From contig NZ_CP129683.1 in the NCBI RefSeq assembly GCF_041080835.1, forward strand, positions 1,364,001 through 1,428,000: 64,000 nucleotides of DNA, read 5' to 3'. Below are positions 45,717 through 55,691 of the stretch, piece by piece. The position numbers and the translations under genes were made by a program. Numbering within the stretch: the stretch's first letter is position 1; every line of letters starts with the position of its first letter. The DNA comes from Bifidobacterium sp. WK012_4_13 (lineage in GTDB: Bacteria; Actinomycetota; Actinomycetes; Actinomycetales; Bifidobacteriaceae). Below the pieces are notes generated by a model that was not told the DNA's origin, did no database searches, and was given only the letters and a program-made list of their open reading frames with translations.

Positions 45717-48305
45717 TCATCGCTCCTCGGCATTGGATGGGCTGGCTGCGAGATGCCTGCGAAGATACGTTCCCGTGACGCTCCGGGGATTTGCGGCTAT
45801 CTCCTCGGGCGTACCGGTTGCGACGATGCGGCCGCCGGCCTCTCCGCCGCCAGGTCCCATATCGATCACATAATCCGCATTCGCAATCATGTCAAGATCA
45901 TGTTCGACGAAGACGACCGTTGCCCCCTTGTCGACCAGTCTCTGCAACACCGCCAGCAGCGTGCGCACATCGAGCGGGTGCAGGCCTGTCGTCGGTTCAT
46001 CGAGCACGAACATCGTGCTCGCGTGCCTCTTGCCCAATTCATTGGCCAGCTTGAGCCGCTGGGCCTCTCCGCCGGAGAGCGATGGCGTATCTTCCCCAAG
46101 CTTCACATAGCCCAGACCGAGGTCCTCAAGCGTGCCCAGAGCCTTGCGAATGCGGCGAAGGAGCGCATCGGAAACATGGTCATCCACGATCGGTCGAGCA
46201 GCGAACGATTCCGCCAGCTCGTCCACGCCCATATCGAGCAGCTGAGGCAAGGTGCATCCGGGTTCCTGACGGTCCGCGCCAAGATGCAGATGGACCTTAT
46301 CGATGTCATCCCTGTAGCGCGACCCGCCGCACGCGGGGCAGGTAATCGTTACGTCCGGCAGGAATTGCACGTCGAGGCTTATCTGGCCTGTGCCATCGCA
46401 TTGCGCGCATCTCAGCGATCCAGTGTTGTATGAGAAGTCGGAAGGTCCATATCCCAGTTCGCGGGAATCATCGGTTGCTGCGAACGCACGCCGCAGCATA
46501 CCCATGATGCCCGTATAGGTCGCGACCGTCGAGCGCACATTGATGCCGATAGGCGTCGAATCGACCACGCGAACGCGCGTTATTCCCGCATGCTCCAGCT
46601 CACGCACATGCTCCGGCAGCTTCTCGCCATCAGCGATTGCCTGCAGGCCCGGAACCAGCGATTCAAGCACCATCGTGGTCTTGCCGGAACCCGATACGCC
46701 GGTCACGGCAGTCATCCTGCCCTTCGGCATCCGCACATCCAAGGCATGCACCGTATGCAGCGGACTGGTTGTCATATGCACGCATTCCCGGTCATGCAGA
46801 TGAGAAGGATTTCGGACACGGCACAGCACTGGCTCTGAGCCGTTCAGAAAGCCACCGATTCGGGAACTCGGACTGGCGGCGACTTCACTCGGCGTCCCTT
46901 GGCTGATGACCCTTCCACCAAGTCTCCCCGCACCCGGACCCATTTCAATCAGGTGGTCGACATTCCTGAGCACGCCGACATCATGATCTACCAAAACGAC
47001 CGAATTGCCATCTGCCAGCAAATCGCGCATCACACCCATCAATCCCTCGACGTTGCTGGGATGCAAGCCCGTCGATGGCTCATCAAGCACATACAGCACT
47101 CCTGTGGTCTCGTTTCGCACGGCCCTGGAGAGCTGCGCCCGCTGACGCTCACCGGTTGAAAGCGAGGCACTGGAGCGGTCGAGGGACAGGTATCCAAGTC
47201 CCAGCTGCACAAGCCTTCTGCTCATCAGCATGAAGGCTTCGACAAGGTCATCCGCCATGGCACGCATGTCCTCCGGCAAAAGGGCGGGCACCGTCTGCAC
47301 CCATCCCTGCACCTTCAGCAATGGCCACGAAGTCACCTCCGCCAATCCGCTTCCCTCGATCCGAGGTGCGCGGGCCGCATCAGACAGTCTTGTTCCATCG
47401 CAGGCAGGGCATCGGCGTTCAACCACAAACTTTGAGACCTTTGCCAGACGCTTCTCGTCATTGGCGCGCCTGAGCTCGTCCAAAACCGTGAGCCGTGCGT
47501 TGCGGAAGGTGAAATCCAATTCATGGACGCCTTTCACCGAAGTGAAGGTGATGTGCTTCTTCTCTTCAGGACCATTGAAGACGATGTCCTTTTCACGCTT
47601 CGTCAGCTGATTCCATGGCACGTCGATGCGAACGCCGAACTCACGCACGATGGCCGGCTGCACGTTGAACCCGAAGGTTCGCCAGGGAACGACCGCACCT
47701 TCATCGATGGTCATCGTCTCGTCGGGAACAATCGTGGAGTCATCGATCTCCCGCACGATTCCCGTACCCTGGCATTTCGGGCAGGCTCCCAGGGAGTTGA
47801 ATGCCAGCTCCTCTGCACTCGGAGCGTGCATGGCAGCACCGCACACCTCGCAGTTGAATGGAATCTCGGCGGCGACATTCAGCGTCGGCTTGTTGTAGTG
47901 TCCATTCGGGCAACGATGCGATGCCAGACGCGAAAACATCAGTCGCAAAACGTTCAGCAGCTCGGTGGATGTCCCGAACGTCGACCTCACGCCGCCGATG
48001 CCCGGTCTCTGCCGCAGAGCCAAAGCCGGGGGAATATATCTGACGGAATCCACCTGAGACCTCGCGGCCTGCGTCATCCTTCTGCGCGTATAGGTCGACA
48101 GGGCATCGAGATACCGTCTCGACCCCTCCGCGTAGAGGATGCCCAGAGCCAACGACGATTTCCCAGAACCCGACACCCCAGCGATTCCGACAAGTCGGTG
48201 AAGGGGAACCGAAAGACTGACGCTGTTCAGATTATGGTTGCGAGCGCCTCGTATCTCAATCGCGGATGGAATGCCGCTCCCACCAGATTCGTTCGATTCT
48301 GTCAT
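45717..48305 (-). CDS. UvrA-like ABC ATPase lacking the UvrB-binding domain
   Basis: 862 residues, shorter than canonical UvrA (about 940 or more). Two ABC halves are complete: Walker A GVSGSGKSSLA and GVSGSGKTTMV, signatures LSTGERQR and LSGGEAQR, Walker B VLDEPSTGLHP and VLDEPTTGLHP. Zinc-binding Cys pairs are CEVC/CPKC, CPAC and CAQC/CPAC. Only about 30 residues lie between the first Cys element and AFNSLGACPKCQGTG, where canonical UvrA holds its UvrB-interacting domain. This matches class II/III UvrA paralogues linked in some actinobacteria to drug or DNA-damage tolerance, not core excision repair. The main uvrA is presumably elsewhere. Monocistronic. Confidence 0.88.
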   Translation of the reverse strand: MTESNESGGSGIPSAIEIRGARNHNLNSVSLSVPLHRLVGIAGVSGSGKSSLALGILYAEGSRRYLDALSTYTRRRMTQAARSQVDSVRYIPPALALRQRPGIGGVRSTFGTSTELLNVLRLMFSRLASHRCPNGHYNKPTLNVAAEIPFNCEVCGAAMHAPSAEELAFNSLGACPKCQGTGIVREIDDSTIVPDETMTIDEGAVVPWRTFGFNVQPAIVREFGVRIDVPWNQLTKREKDIVFNGPEEKKHITFTSVKGVHELDFTFRNARLTVLDELRRANDEKRLAKVSKFVVERRCPACDGTRLSDAARAPRIEGSGLAEVTSWPLLKVQGWVQTVPALLPEDMRAMADDLVEAFMLMSRRLVQLGLGYLSLDRSSASLSTGERQRAQLSRAVRNETTGVLYVLDEPSTGLHPSNVEGLMGVMRDLLADGNSVVLVDHDVGVLRNVDHLIEMGPGAGRLGGRVISQGTPSEVAASPSSRIGGFLNGSEPVLCRVRNPSHLHDRECVHMTTSPLHTVHALDVRMPKGRMTAVTGVSGSGKTTMVLESLVPGLQAIADGEKLPEHVRELEHAGITRVRVVDSTPIGINVRSTVATYTGIMGMLRRAFAATDDSRELGYGPSDFSYNTGSLRCAQCDGTGQISLDVQFLPDVTITCPACGGSRYRDDIDKVHLHLGADRQEPGCTLPQLLDMGVDELAESFAARPIVDDHVSDALLRRIRKALGTLEDLGLGYVKLGEDTPSLSGGEAQRLKLANELGKRHASTMFVLDEPTTGLHPLDVRTLLAVLQRLVDKGATVVFVEHDLDMIANADYVIDMGPGGGEAGGRIVATGTPEEIAANPRSVTGTYLRRHLAASPSNAEER

Positions 48306-48794
48306 GTTCCGATCAACTTCTTGCCTGTCCTCGAAGATGTGGCGCGCATTTCAATCCACACGCCAATAGAATCCACTGTGCCCAGTCACAGAGACAAAGA
48401 CAGCCCCATCGGGGCGCAGCATCGCAGAGGGGAATGCGCATGTCGCATGAGTCCGCGGCCGCATTCCCGATTCCAGTGACTCATGCCTCAGATGGCCCTG
48501 ATCAAGCGGCATCGTCCTTCACCCATTCACTCCCAATCTCAAAGGCTGCAGGAAAACTGACGTGCCAACTTCGCCGTTGGCAAATAAATGTCTATTGCAT
48601 TACACTTCATCCTGATTCTGGTCAAATGGGTGCATAATGAGTTCAGGCAAGGGGGCCAGTGATGCATCTTTTTCCATTATTCAGTTCCCCGCCGCAGACG
48701 ATTCACATGCTGCGTCGGGCTTGTCAAGACCGCGCACAACACATGAAGAATCTGACCTTTACACGCGACACAATCGCCCAAGGAAGAGTGGCTC
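48306..48794. other. Divergent intergenic region, no gene
   Basis: About 490 bases between the UvrA-like gene and the aldehyde dehydrogenase. No coding sequence is supported. One perfect inverted repeat, TGCCAAC (48563-48569) and GTTGGCA (48576-48582), may be an operator or hairpin. Confidence 0.5.
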
Positions 48795-50186
48795 ATGGCA
48801 TATAAATCAATTAATCCGTATACCGGTGAACTTATTGAATCGTTCGAGACGGCTACTGACGATGAAGTCAGAAATGCCATCACCAAGGCAGATGAAGCAT
48901 TCCAATCATGGAAGGAGACATCATTCGCGAAACGCGCTGAGATTCTCGCGAACATTGCCAGAATTCTCAGAGAGAACCATACCGAATACGCACGCATTCT
49001 CACCACAGACATGGGTAAGCTTCTTGGCGAGGCTGAGGCGGAAGTCGAGCTCACCGCGAAGATGCTCGACTATTACGTCGAACATGGCGAAGAGGAACTG
49101 CAGCCTCGCACGATTCATGTGGAGGGATTCCCCGATGGCAAGGTCAAGCTTGACTACGAACCACTTGGCGTGCTCTACATGGTCGAACCTTGGAACTTCC
49201 CCTATTATCAGATCGTTCGCGTTGCCGCGCCGCAACTCATTGCAGGAAACACCCTGCTGCTCAAGCACGCTTCGAACGTTCCCCGTTCAGCCGTGGCCTT
49301 CGAGAAACTGTTCAAGGAGGCGGGACTGCCAGACGGCGTCTTCACCAATCTGTTCGCATCTCATGACCAGAACGAACTGATTCTTGCAGATTCACGCGTC
49401 AAGGGCGTTGCGCTCACTGGCAGCGAAGGCGCTGGCGCTGCAGTCGCATCGACGGCAGGCAAATATCTGAAGAAGAGCACGCTCGAGCTTGGCGGCTCGG
49501 ATCCATTCATCATTCTCGAAGACGCCGATCTGGACAAGGCAGTCAACTGGGCAGTCGTGGGTCGTCACTGGAACGGTGGCCAGGTCTGCGTCTCCTCGAA
49601 GCGCATCATCGTGGTCGAATCACTATACGATGAATTCCTTGAGAAATACCGGGCAGGCGTCGCCAAGCTCAAGATGGGCGATCCGCTTGATCCAGACACG
49701 ACGCTCGCACCGCTTTCGACGCAATCCGCCGTTGATATTCTTGACAGGCAGGTCAAGGAGGCCGTCAGGAATGGCGCCCATGCAGAGAAGGTCGGAGATC
49801 CGGTTCCACAGACAGGAGCCTTCTATCAGCCAACGATCCTGACCGACATCACACCTGACAACCCAGCCTATACAACGGAGATGTTCGGACCGGTGAGCTC
49901 GATCTATCGGGTCAAGGATGAGGCCGAGGCGATCAAGGTTGCCAACGGCACACCATTCGGACTCGGCGGTTCAGTATTCACCAAGGATTCCGCTCGCGCC
50001 TGGGACGTCTCGCGCAAGATCACGACCGGCATGATGTTCATCAACCATCCAACCGGCGTGAAGGCCGACATTCCATTCGGTGGCGTGAATCGCTCCGGAT
50101 ACGGCCATGAACTGATCGATCTCGGCATTCACGAATTCGTGAACATCAAGGTCATTGCCGAACCGAACATAGATGATGCCTTCTGA
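48795..50186 (+). CDS. NAD(P)-dependent aldehyde dehydrogenase (succinate-semialdehyde type)
   Basis: Aldehyde dehydrogenase superfamily, 463 residues, cytoplasmic. The Rossmann portion has EPWNFPYYQIVRVAAPQLIA and ALTGSEGAGAAVAS; the general-base Glu lies in LELGGSDPFI; the catalytic Cys265 in GGQVCVSSKR; and SGYGHELIDLGIHEFVN closes the protein. Closest in pattern to the short succinate-semialdehyde dehydrogenases (GabD1 type), but the substrate is not fixed by sequence. GGAAGAG precedes the ATG. Monocistronic, with no GABA genes nearby. Confidence 0.85.
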   Translation: MAYKSINPYTGELIESFETATDDEVRNAITKADEAFQSWKETSFAKRAEILANIARILRENHTEYARILTTDMGKLLGEAEAEVELTAKMLDYYVEHGEEELQPRTIHVEGFPDGKVKLDYEPLGVLYMVEPWNFPYYQIVRVAAPQLIAGNTLLLKHASNVPRSAVAFEKLFKEAGLPDGVFTNLFASHDQNELILADSRVKGVALTGSEGAGAAVASTAGKYLKKSTLELGGSDPFIILEDADLDKAVNWAVVGRHWNGGQVCVSSKRIIVVESLYDEFLEKYRAGVAKLKMGDPLDPDTTLAPLSTQSAVDILDRQVKEAVRNGAHAEKVGDPVPQTGAFYQPTILTDITPDNPAYTTEMFGPVSSIYRVKDEAEAIKVANGTPFGLGGSVFTKDSARAWDVSRKITTGMMFINHPTGVKADIPFGGVNRSGYGHELIDLGIHEFVNIKVIAEPNIDDAF

Positions 50187-50324
50187 GTGCAGACAGGCTC
50201 GAAAAGGTGCGGTGTTTCTCAGCTAACCGCTGATAACACTCCAATAACAACCAAATCCGACACTTTTGAAGGCTCAGCCTGTATATTCAAAAGTGAATTA
50301 TTCAACAAGCGAAGGGGGTTTGCA

Positions 50325-50582
50325 ATGGGATTAATGGATGATGCCAAGAAAGCTGCCAAAGACGCCGGTGATAAGGTTTCCGAAGCTGCAGCAGACTTGA
50401 AGGATGCAGTCAGCGAAAAATTTGCAGATGCAAAGAAGACTGGTTCTGAGAAGGCCGATGAAGTGAAGGACATCGCTTCGGATAAAGGCGATGAATTGAA
50501 GGCCAATGCCAAGGTCGCTCAGGCCGAGGCGGAAAAGAAGGGCGTCGAGTTCAAGAACGACGCAAAGGATGCAGCCCGCTGA
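50325..50582 (+). CDS. CsbD/LEA-like small stress protein
   Basis: 85 residues, hydrophilic, Lys/Ala/Asp-rich and almost surely helical (MGLMDDAKKAAKDAGDKVSE onward), with 11-residue-like periodicity as in LEA or CsbD-type proteins. Start ATG 50325 with AAGGGGG 6 bases upstream; the frame is open further 5' but without a start signal. It is followed by a strong hairpin. A general-stress role is inferred from composition only. Confidence 0.75.
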   Translation: MGLMDDAKKAAKDAGDKVSEAAADLKDAVSEKFADAKKTGSEKADEVKDIASDKGDELKANAKVAQAEAEKKGVEFKNDAKDAAR

Positions 50583-50670
50583 AGCATCACGCGTAGCCGG
50601 AAGGCGATCGGCGCCACATCGGTGAATGATCGATGAAAAGCTGCTCGACGCCATCCGACGAGTGATATGA

Positions 50671-50710
50671 GAGTTCCCCCACCCATCTCCACAGATGGGT
50701 GGGGGAACTC
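50671..50710. terminator. Strong terminator hairpin
   Basis: Perfect 18-base arms (50671-50688, 50693-50710) with tetraloop CCAC, about 90 bases after the small stress-protein gene; TTATAT follows. Confidence 0.85.
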
Positions 50711-50818
50711 TTATATGCATTGCGTTGCGCCGCCGCACAGACTCCTGCGTGTTCTCTCGGAATCTCGCCATCGCAGAGTTACCATTGAATATGCCTACAC
50801 GAAGCCGAGGTGATCACG

Positions 50819-51028
50819 ATGAAGTGTCAGCCTTTTTACACCAGAACTGGTGGCCGATGCCGTTTCTATCATGACGATGACGATTGCCCGTTTGGGAGGG
50901 CGATACCATCTGAAACCAGGTGCGAGGGGAAGGGCGACCGTCCGCACTGCTGGCTTTGCGCAGACCTTATGCGAGATCAGCAATGCGTCTCGCGTCCCGA
51001 TCCGAACATTGTCGAAAGCTTTTCCTGA
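50819..51028 (+). CDS. Doubtful small Cys-rich protein
   Basis: An open frame of 69 residues starting MKCQPFYTRTGGRCRF, with five Cys residues. GAGGTG lies upstream of the ATG. I do not recognise it. Frames overlap on both strands in this intergenic region (50,583-51,110), and nothing else supports expression, so this is a weak call. Confidence 0.2.
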   Translation: MKCQPFYTRTGGRCRFYHDDDDCPFGRAIPSETRCEGKGDRPHCWLCADLMRDQQCVSRPDPNIVESFS

Positions 51029-51110
51029 TTCCGCAGGAATCAATTGGGGGAATCCACCACAGCAGCCAGCCCGCAGTGGCGGCACTGCGCGTCGTCATCC
51101 ACCCAGCCTG

Positions 51111-51791
51111 TCATCGGATTCGAGAGCCACGCATCGTGATGAGCTCGGACATCATTGCCACACTGATCTGGGAATATGTTTCAATCGATGCGAACTGTGG
51201 TCCATCGGAATTGGAATTTCTTGAGTACCCTGTAATCGCAATCGTCGTAGCGCCCGACGCGGCCGCCGATTGCAAGCCCGGTTTCGAATCTTCAATGGCG
51301 ATGCACTCGCGAATCTCAGACAGTGCGACCTCAGCCACCTTGCACGCCTGAAGGTAGGGAGCGGGATCTGGTTTCTTGGGCAGATCGTCATCTCCACAGA
51401 CAAAGCCAGCAAACGCCTTTTCAGGAGCCTGACGAACTGCCGCTTCGGCCATGCGACGTGGGGAAGCCGTCACCAGAATCGATGGTATGTTTTGTTGCGC
51501 CAAGGCAACGAGAAGCTCGAGCGTACCTGGAATCCAAGGCATGCGCTCCTCTTCAAGCTCAGCGACCCGTTCGACCATCATCGTGGCGATCGTAGGCGCA
51601 GGAAGCCGTGTCCCGTGGTCTATCAACGCCTGGGCGCACACCAAGACAGGAAAGCCTGAATGCTGCCAGCCAAGTTCCTCCGTCCACTCACCACCATGCG
51701 CATGCGCTATTTCGATTTCAGCCTGATGCCAATATGGCTCGGAGTCGATAAGGGTTCCATCCATATCCCAGAAGACGGCCTTGGGCTTCAT
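51111..51791 (-). CDS. HAD-superfamily phosphatase (beta-phosphoglucomutase-like)
   Basis: 226 residues. Motif I FWDMDGTLID, motif II VTASPRR, motif III lysine in KKPDPAPYLQA and motif IV CIAIEDSKPG are all present, with a helical cap after DSEPYWHQAE. Sugar-phosphate phosphatase or mutase is the likely class; the substrate is unknown. ATG 51791 follows AAAGG by 9 bases. It is followed by no gene on the same strand. Confidence 0.85.
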   Translation of the reverse strand: MKPKAVFWDMDGTLIDSEPYWHQAEIEIAHAHGGEWTEELGWQHSGFPVLVCAQALIDHGTRLPAPTIATMMVERVAELEEERMPWIPGTLELLVALAQQNIPSILVTASPRRMAEAAVRQAPEKAFAGFVCGDDDLPKKPDPAPYLQACKVAEVALSEIRECIAIEDSKPGLQSAAASGATTIAITGYSRNSNSDGPQFASIETYSQISVAMMSELITMRGSRIR

Positions 51792-51960
51792 CAATCGTGC
51801 CTTTCTCGATCGTATGCACCGCGATGGTCGCGGTCTTGGCCTGTCAGGCTCTGGACTTGAGTCCAGACCCGCTCAGACCAAAGGCCGTGACCTGCGGCAT
51901 CATGCATCTTCGTTCCATTCAATCATCACATCTTGGCAGGAAACGACGATGCCTGAGTAA

Positions 51961-53619
51961 TCAGCGGCCAGAAATCCTGAAGGGTGCGCGGTTTTTCTTG
52001 GCGTGTCTGCGTGGTGCAGAGCCTCGAGAGTCATTCCCCCGCATCGAGCTGCGCTCGGAATTGTGCTGATGCTCGGAACGACGGCTACGGGAATTCTCGC
52101 CCCGTGAACCTGGCCTTGATGAAGATCCGTTCTGCCCGCCATGCCGACGTCCAGAACGCTCGCCCCGGCCGCCATGGCGATGGCTGCCCGATCCGTGAAC
52201 AGGCTCGAGTGGCTCCAATGTCCAACCATCGATGCGTTCGGCATGCTGCCCTACAAGCGATTCGACAGCCGGCGAGTCACTGGTGACAGAGATTGGCTTG
52301 CTCGTGATGTTGGCAATGCGAAGCATGCGACGCACGTCTCTGCGCTGCTCCGGAAGCACAAGCGTGACGACATCGCCCTCATGACCGGCACGAGCGGTTC
52401 TGCCCGACCGATGCAGGAAGGACTTCGCATCTGCCGGCGGGTCGACCTGGACGACCAGTTCGACACCGCTCACATCGACGCCACGGGCAGCCACATCGGT
52501 TGCCACCAGTACCTTGACCGAACCGTTGCTGAATGCGTTGAGATTCCTGTCTCGTTGATTCTGTGACAGGTTCCCATGAAGCTCTGCGGCTGGAATGCCG
52601 CTGTTGGTGAGGTTCTTGGCCAGTTTCTTTGCCTGATACTTCGTTCTGGTGAAGAGGATTCGCTTTCCCTTGCCGGAAGCCAGCGTGCGGACCAGCTCAT
52701 GCTTGGTCGCCTGCGTGGTCTCGAAGATATGGTGCGTCATGGTTGACACATGTGCCGTCGCATCGTCGATCTCGTGCACCTTCGGATTGTGCAGGAACCT
52801 ATGCACAAGCTCATCGATGCCGTGGTCAAGCGTTGCAGAGAACAGCATGTGCTGAGCCTCAACGGGTATCTGCTCAAGAAGCCGTTCGACGGCAGGCAGG
52901 AAGCCCATGTCTGCCATCTCATCAGCCTCGTCAAGAATGGTGACCTCAACCGCGTCGAGAGAAAGCAGGCGCTGTCTCAGCAGATCCTCGAGCCGTCCCG
53001 GGCATGCGACGACGATATCGGCACCGGCGCGCAACGCGTCAACCTGACGCTGCTGACGAACGCCGCCATAGACGGTTGTGGTCTGCAAGCGGCACAGAGC
53101 CGCCAAAGGCTCCACGACCTCATTGATCTGGTTCGCAAGCTCACGCGTTGGTGCAAGAATCAATCCGCGCGGCTCAGGCAGCGGCATGTTCCTCTGGTTT
53201 CTGCCGGAGCGGCGGCTGCCGCCGCGATTCCTTCCGTTGCGTCCCTCGTCCTCGAATTGGCCGCCACGCTTGCGCATCGCGCGCTCATAGCGTCCAAGCG
53301 TCTCATCGTCCTCTGCGCCTCCCTGCATGCCAAGTCGGACGATCAGCGGAATCGCGAATGCCAGGGTCTTGCCGGAGCCGGTCTTGCCGCGGCCAAGGAT
53401 GTCTCTGCCAGCCAGGGAATCAGGAAGCGTGTCCTTCTGGATGGGGAAAGCCGTCGCCTTGCCCTCAGAGGCGAGTGCGCGGCATATCATCTCGGGCACG
53501 CCGAGCTCAGAGAATGGAACGTTCGCCTCATCGCCATGCTGCGAATCGTCTTCATAGGACTTGAAATCCTGCTTTGAATGTGTTTGTACTGTTCTATGTT
53601 GTGAAACCGAAGTAGACAC
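51961..53619 (-). CDS. DEAD-box ATP-dependent RNA helicase
   Basis: 552 residues. Helicase motifs in order: Q-motif region (ICRALASEGKATAFPIQ), KTGSGKT, PTRELANQ, LDEADEMADMG, FSATLD, ATDVAARGVDVSG, HRSGRTARAG. An Arg/Gly/Gln-rich insert lies between motif I and Ia (GGQFEDEGRNGRNRGGSRRS), and the C-terminus is a basic Arg/Gly/Ser/His-rich tail, as in DeaD/RhlE-type helicases acting in cold response or ribosome assembly. GTG start with AAAGG nearby. Monocistronic. Confidence 0.9.
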   Translation of the reverse strand: MSTSVSQHRTVQTHSKQDFKSYEDDSQHGDEANVPFSELGVPEMICRALASEGKATAFPIQKDTLPDSLAGRDILGRGKTGSGKTLAFAIPLIVRLGMQGGAEDDETLGRYERAMRKRGGQFEDEGRNGRNRGGSRRSGRNQRNMPLPEPRGLILAPTRELANQINEVVEPLAALCRLQTTTVYGGVRQQRQVDALRAGADIVVACPGRLEDLLRQRLLSLDAVEVTILDEADEMADMGFLPAVERLLEQIPVEAQHMLFSATLDHGIDELVHRFLHNPKVHEIDDATAHVSTMTHHIFETTQATKHELVRTLASGKGKRILFTRTKYQAKKLAKNLTNSGIPAAELHGNLSQNQRDRNLNAFSNGSVKVLVATDVAARGVDVSGVELVVQVDPPADAKSFLHRSGRTARAGHEGDVVTLVLPEQRRDVRRMLRIANITSKPISVTSDSPAVESLVGQHAERIDGWTLEPLEPVHGSGSHRHGGRGERSGRRHGGQNGSSSRPGSRGENSRSRRSEHQHNSERSSMRGNDSRGSAPRRHAKKNRAPFRISGR

Positions 53620-53947
53620 CGGTTACCTTTCGTATTTAGGCATGAAAATATATATGCAGCAGACATGCCGAAGCCTTGCCGCGTAGTCGCAAGCAAGGCA
53701 GAAAATTCGTGAATTGGATCCCGAGAATCAAAGCGTTCCAGCGACGGGGACTGAATGCAGTCCCAAACGAGTATCGACTATACAGCAACGTCCCTATTTC
53801 GTGTCATTCAGCTGAAAAATGAATGTTCAGGCGCATGGTCAGAAGCCAACACGCAGCAATGCGCCGAACCGACGCCACGCGGAAGTCAGCGGAGATCGAA
53901 ACCGATGGAATGTCTGCACCGAACAGGCGGCAGGATGGATGGAGCCG
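53620..53947. other. Intergenic region with a small hairpin, no gene
   Basis: About 330 bases downstream of hspR and upstream of the helicase on the same strand. A perfect 7-base stem GGGACTG/CAGTCCC with loop AATG (53747-53764) is a possible terminator of the heat-shock operon. A second GCCTTGC/GCAAGGC inverted pair lies near 53,668-53,700. No coding sequence is supported. Confidence 0.5.
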
Positions 53948-54490
53948 TCAGAGATCCTGATCCGAGCCCCAGATGATCAGCGAACGTGACGAGTCGAGAT
54001 CTTCGACATCTTCGAATGCTACGAGCTCCTCATGCTTGCGGTGCATTTCGTGACGCCACAGCCTTGCGCGCTCGGAACGCTGCACCTCGATGACCTCGCC
54101 ATTGCGACCGGCGGCGAACACGCTCGATCCGCTTGGGACTCGCATTCGGCTGATTTCACGCCGAAGCTGTCGGTTTTCCTCTTGCAGGGCCAGAATCCTG
54201 GTGACACCGGCAAGGTTGATCGACTCATCCTGACTCAGGTGCTGAGCCTGACACAGCCGGTCGATGTCACGCAGCGAGTAGCGACGGGCACCGCCTTGCG
54301 TACGCCTGGGCACGACAAGGCCCAGACGGTCATACTGCCGCAGTGTCTGAGGGTGGATGTTGGCCAGGGTTGCGACTTTGCCGACGGTGAATACTGGAAG
54401 ATCGCTGTCGAAGCCGGAATCGTCGACATTGTCAAGATCGAGTCTGCCTTCGACCAGCGAGCGAGCGCAGATGATGTACATCTGTCGCAT
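53948..54490 (-). CDS. hspR: HspR, MerR-type heat-shock repressor
   Basis: About 180 residues. The MerR-type winged helix starts at FTVGKVATLANIHPQTLRQY and continues DRLGLVVPRRTQGGARRYS, the hallmark HspR sequence, followed by a coiled-coil region (ILALQEENRQLRREISRM). HspR represses dnaK operons in actinobacteria by binding HAIR sites with DnaK as co-repressor. It is the last gene of dnaK-grpE-dnaJ-hspR, and a HAIR site lies before dnaK. ATG 54490 is preceded by AGAAGG; GTG 54511 is an alternative. Confidence 0.92.
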   Translation of the reverse strand: MRQMYIICARSLVEGRLDLDNVDDSGFDSDLPVFTVGKVATLANIHPQTLRQYDRLGLVVPRRTQGGARRYSLRDIDRLCQAQHLSQDESINLAGVTRILALQEENRQLRREISRMRVPSGSSVFAAGRNGEVIEVQRSERARLWRHEMHRKHEELVAFEDVEDLDSSRSLIIWGSDQDL

Positions 54491-54587
54491 GTCTCTCGTT
54501 ACCTTCTGCACACTCGCTCACCTTCCTTACCCAGTCCAGGCCGCACATCAGAATCGATGCCGGCAAAGTCTCAGCGCTGCACGATTC

Positions 54588-55628
54588 CTAGCGCCTCAGC
54601 CGTTCCTCGGCAATGCCCTTCGAGAAGTTTTCGCTAGCCTTCTCAAATTCCTTCAATGCCTTCCGTTCAGCTATGCTCAGGCGTCCGGGCATGCGGATTT
54701 CGATCCTTGCGACCAAATCACCATTCCCACGCCTTGACTGCACACCCTTGCCCTTGATGCGAACGGTGTCTCCGGCGGAACTTCCCGATGGAATCTTGAA
54801 GGTGACCTCCTCGCCCTCGAAGTCAAGGGCTTGTATCTTTCCTCCAAAGGCCGCCTCGGAAACGGTCACCGGCAACGACATGACGATGTCACGGCCATCC
54901 ATGTCGAAACGGGAATCCTCGCGCACATGCACACTCAGATACAAGTCTCCGCGTGAACCGCCGTTTTCGCCGGCTGCACCTTTGGCAGCCAAGCGAATGC
55001 GCTGCCCATCGTGCACTCCGGCTGGAACGTGGGTCTTGAATTTCGAACCACCCACGCTCAGCGATACCGTTGCACCTTTCACCGCCTGACGGAAGGTCAG
55101 GGTTATGTCCGACTTGAGGTCCTTGCCCTGAACCGGTGCGGCAGGACGAGCCTGTCCGTAGCCGGAACCGCCGAAACCAGCATTGCCGAAACCGGCACGC
55201 CGGTGACCGGAGCCCCCGCCGAATGCAGAGAAGATGTCGGAGAAATCGCCCTGCTGGCCGCCGCCGGAGGTGCTGAAGCGGATGTTTCCTCCATTGCCTG
55301 CACCGGCATTGCCGAACATGGTGCCAAACATATCCTGGAATGAATCGCCAGAGAATCCGCCCTGACCGGATCCACCCGAGAACCGTGCGCCTCCCATGCC
55401 AAACTGCCGGATCGCATCATATTTCTGACGCTGCTCCTTGCTGTTCAAAACATCGTAGGCTTCCGAAATGTCCTTGAACTTGTCCTCTGCCTCAGCGGTC
55501 TTGTTCAAATCAGGATGATACTTTCGGGCGAGCTTGCGATATGCCTTCGTGATCTCTTCGGCACTTGCGTCCTTGGAGACACCAAGGACACTGTAGAAAT
55601 CCTTGTTCAGCCATTCATTCTCAGCCAT
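54588..55628 (-). CDS. dnaJ: DnaJ-family co-chaperone without zinc fingers
   Basis: 346 residues. The J-domain (residues 9-75) has the HPD motif in YHPDLNKT. A Gly/Phe-rich linker ([13 protein letters not shown] and following) and the two C-terminal substrate-binding beta domains are present. No CxxCxGxG repeats occur, so this is a type II (CbpA/DnaJ2-like) J-protein even though it occupies the dnaJ place of the dnaK operon. AAAGGAG precedes the ATG. It stimulates DnaK ATP hydrolysis. Confidence 0.9.
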   Translation of the reverse strand: MAENEWLNKDFYSVLGVSKDASAEEITKAYRKLARKYHPDLNKTAEAEDKFKDISEAYDVLNSKEQRQKYDAIRQFGMGGARFSGGSGQGGFSGDSFQDMFGTMFGNAGAGNGGNIRFSTSGGGQQGDFSDIFSAFGGGSGHRRAGFGNAGFGGSGYGQARPAAPVQGKDLKSDITLTFRQAVKGATVSLSVGGSKFKTHVPAGVHDGQRIRLAAKGAAGENGGSRGDLYLSVHVREDSRFDMDGRDIVMSLPVTVSEAAFGGKIQALDFEGEEVTFKIPSGSSAGDTVRIKGKGVQSRRGNGDLVARIEIRMPGRLSIAERKALKEFEKASENFSKGIAEERLRR

Positions 55629-55691
55629 GTAATCTCCTTTGTGGACTGTTCGAACGTGAATTCAATGCTGGAAAAAATCGTTCCGCCGCAG

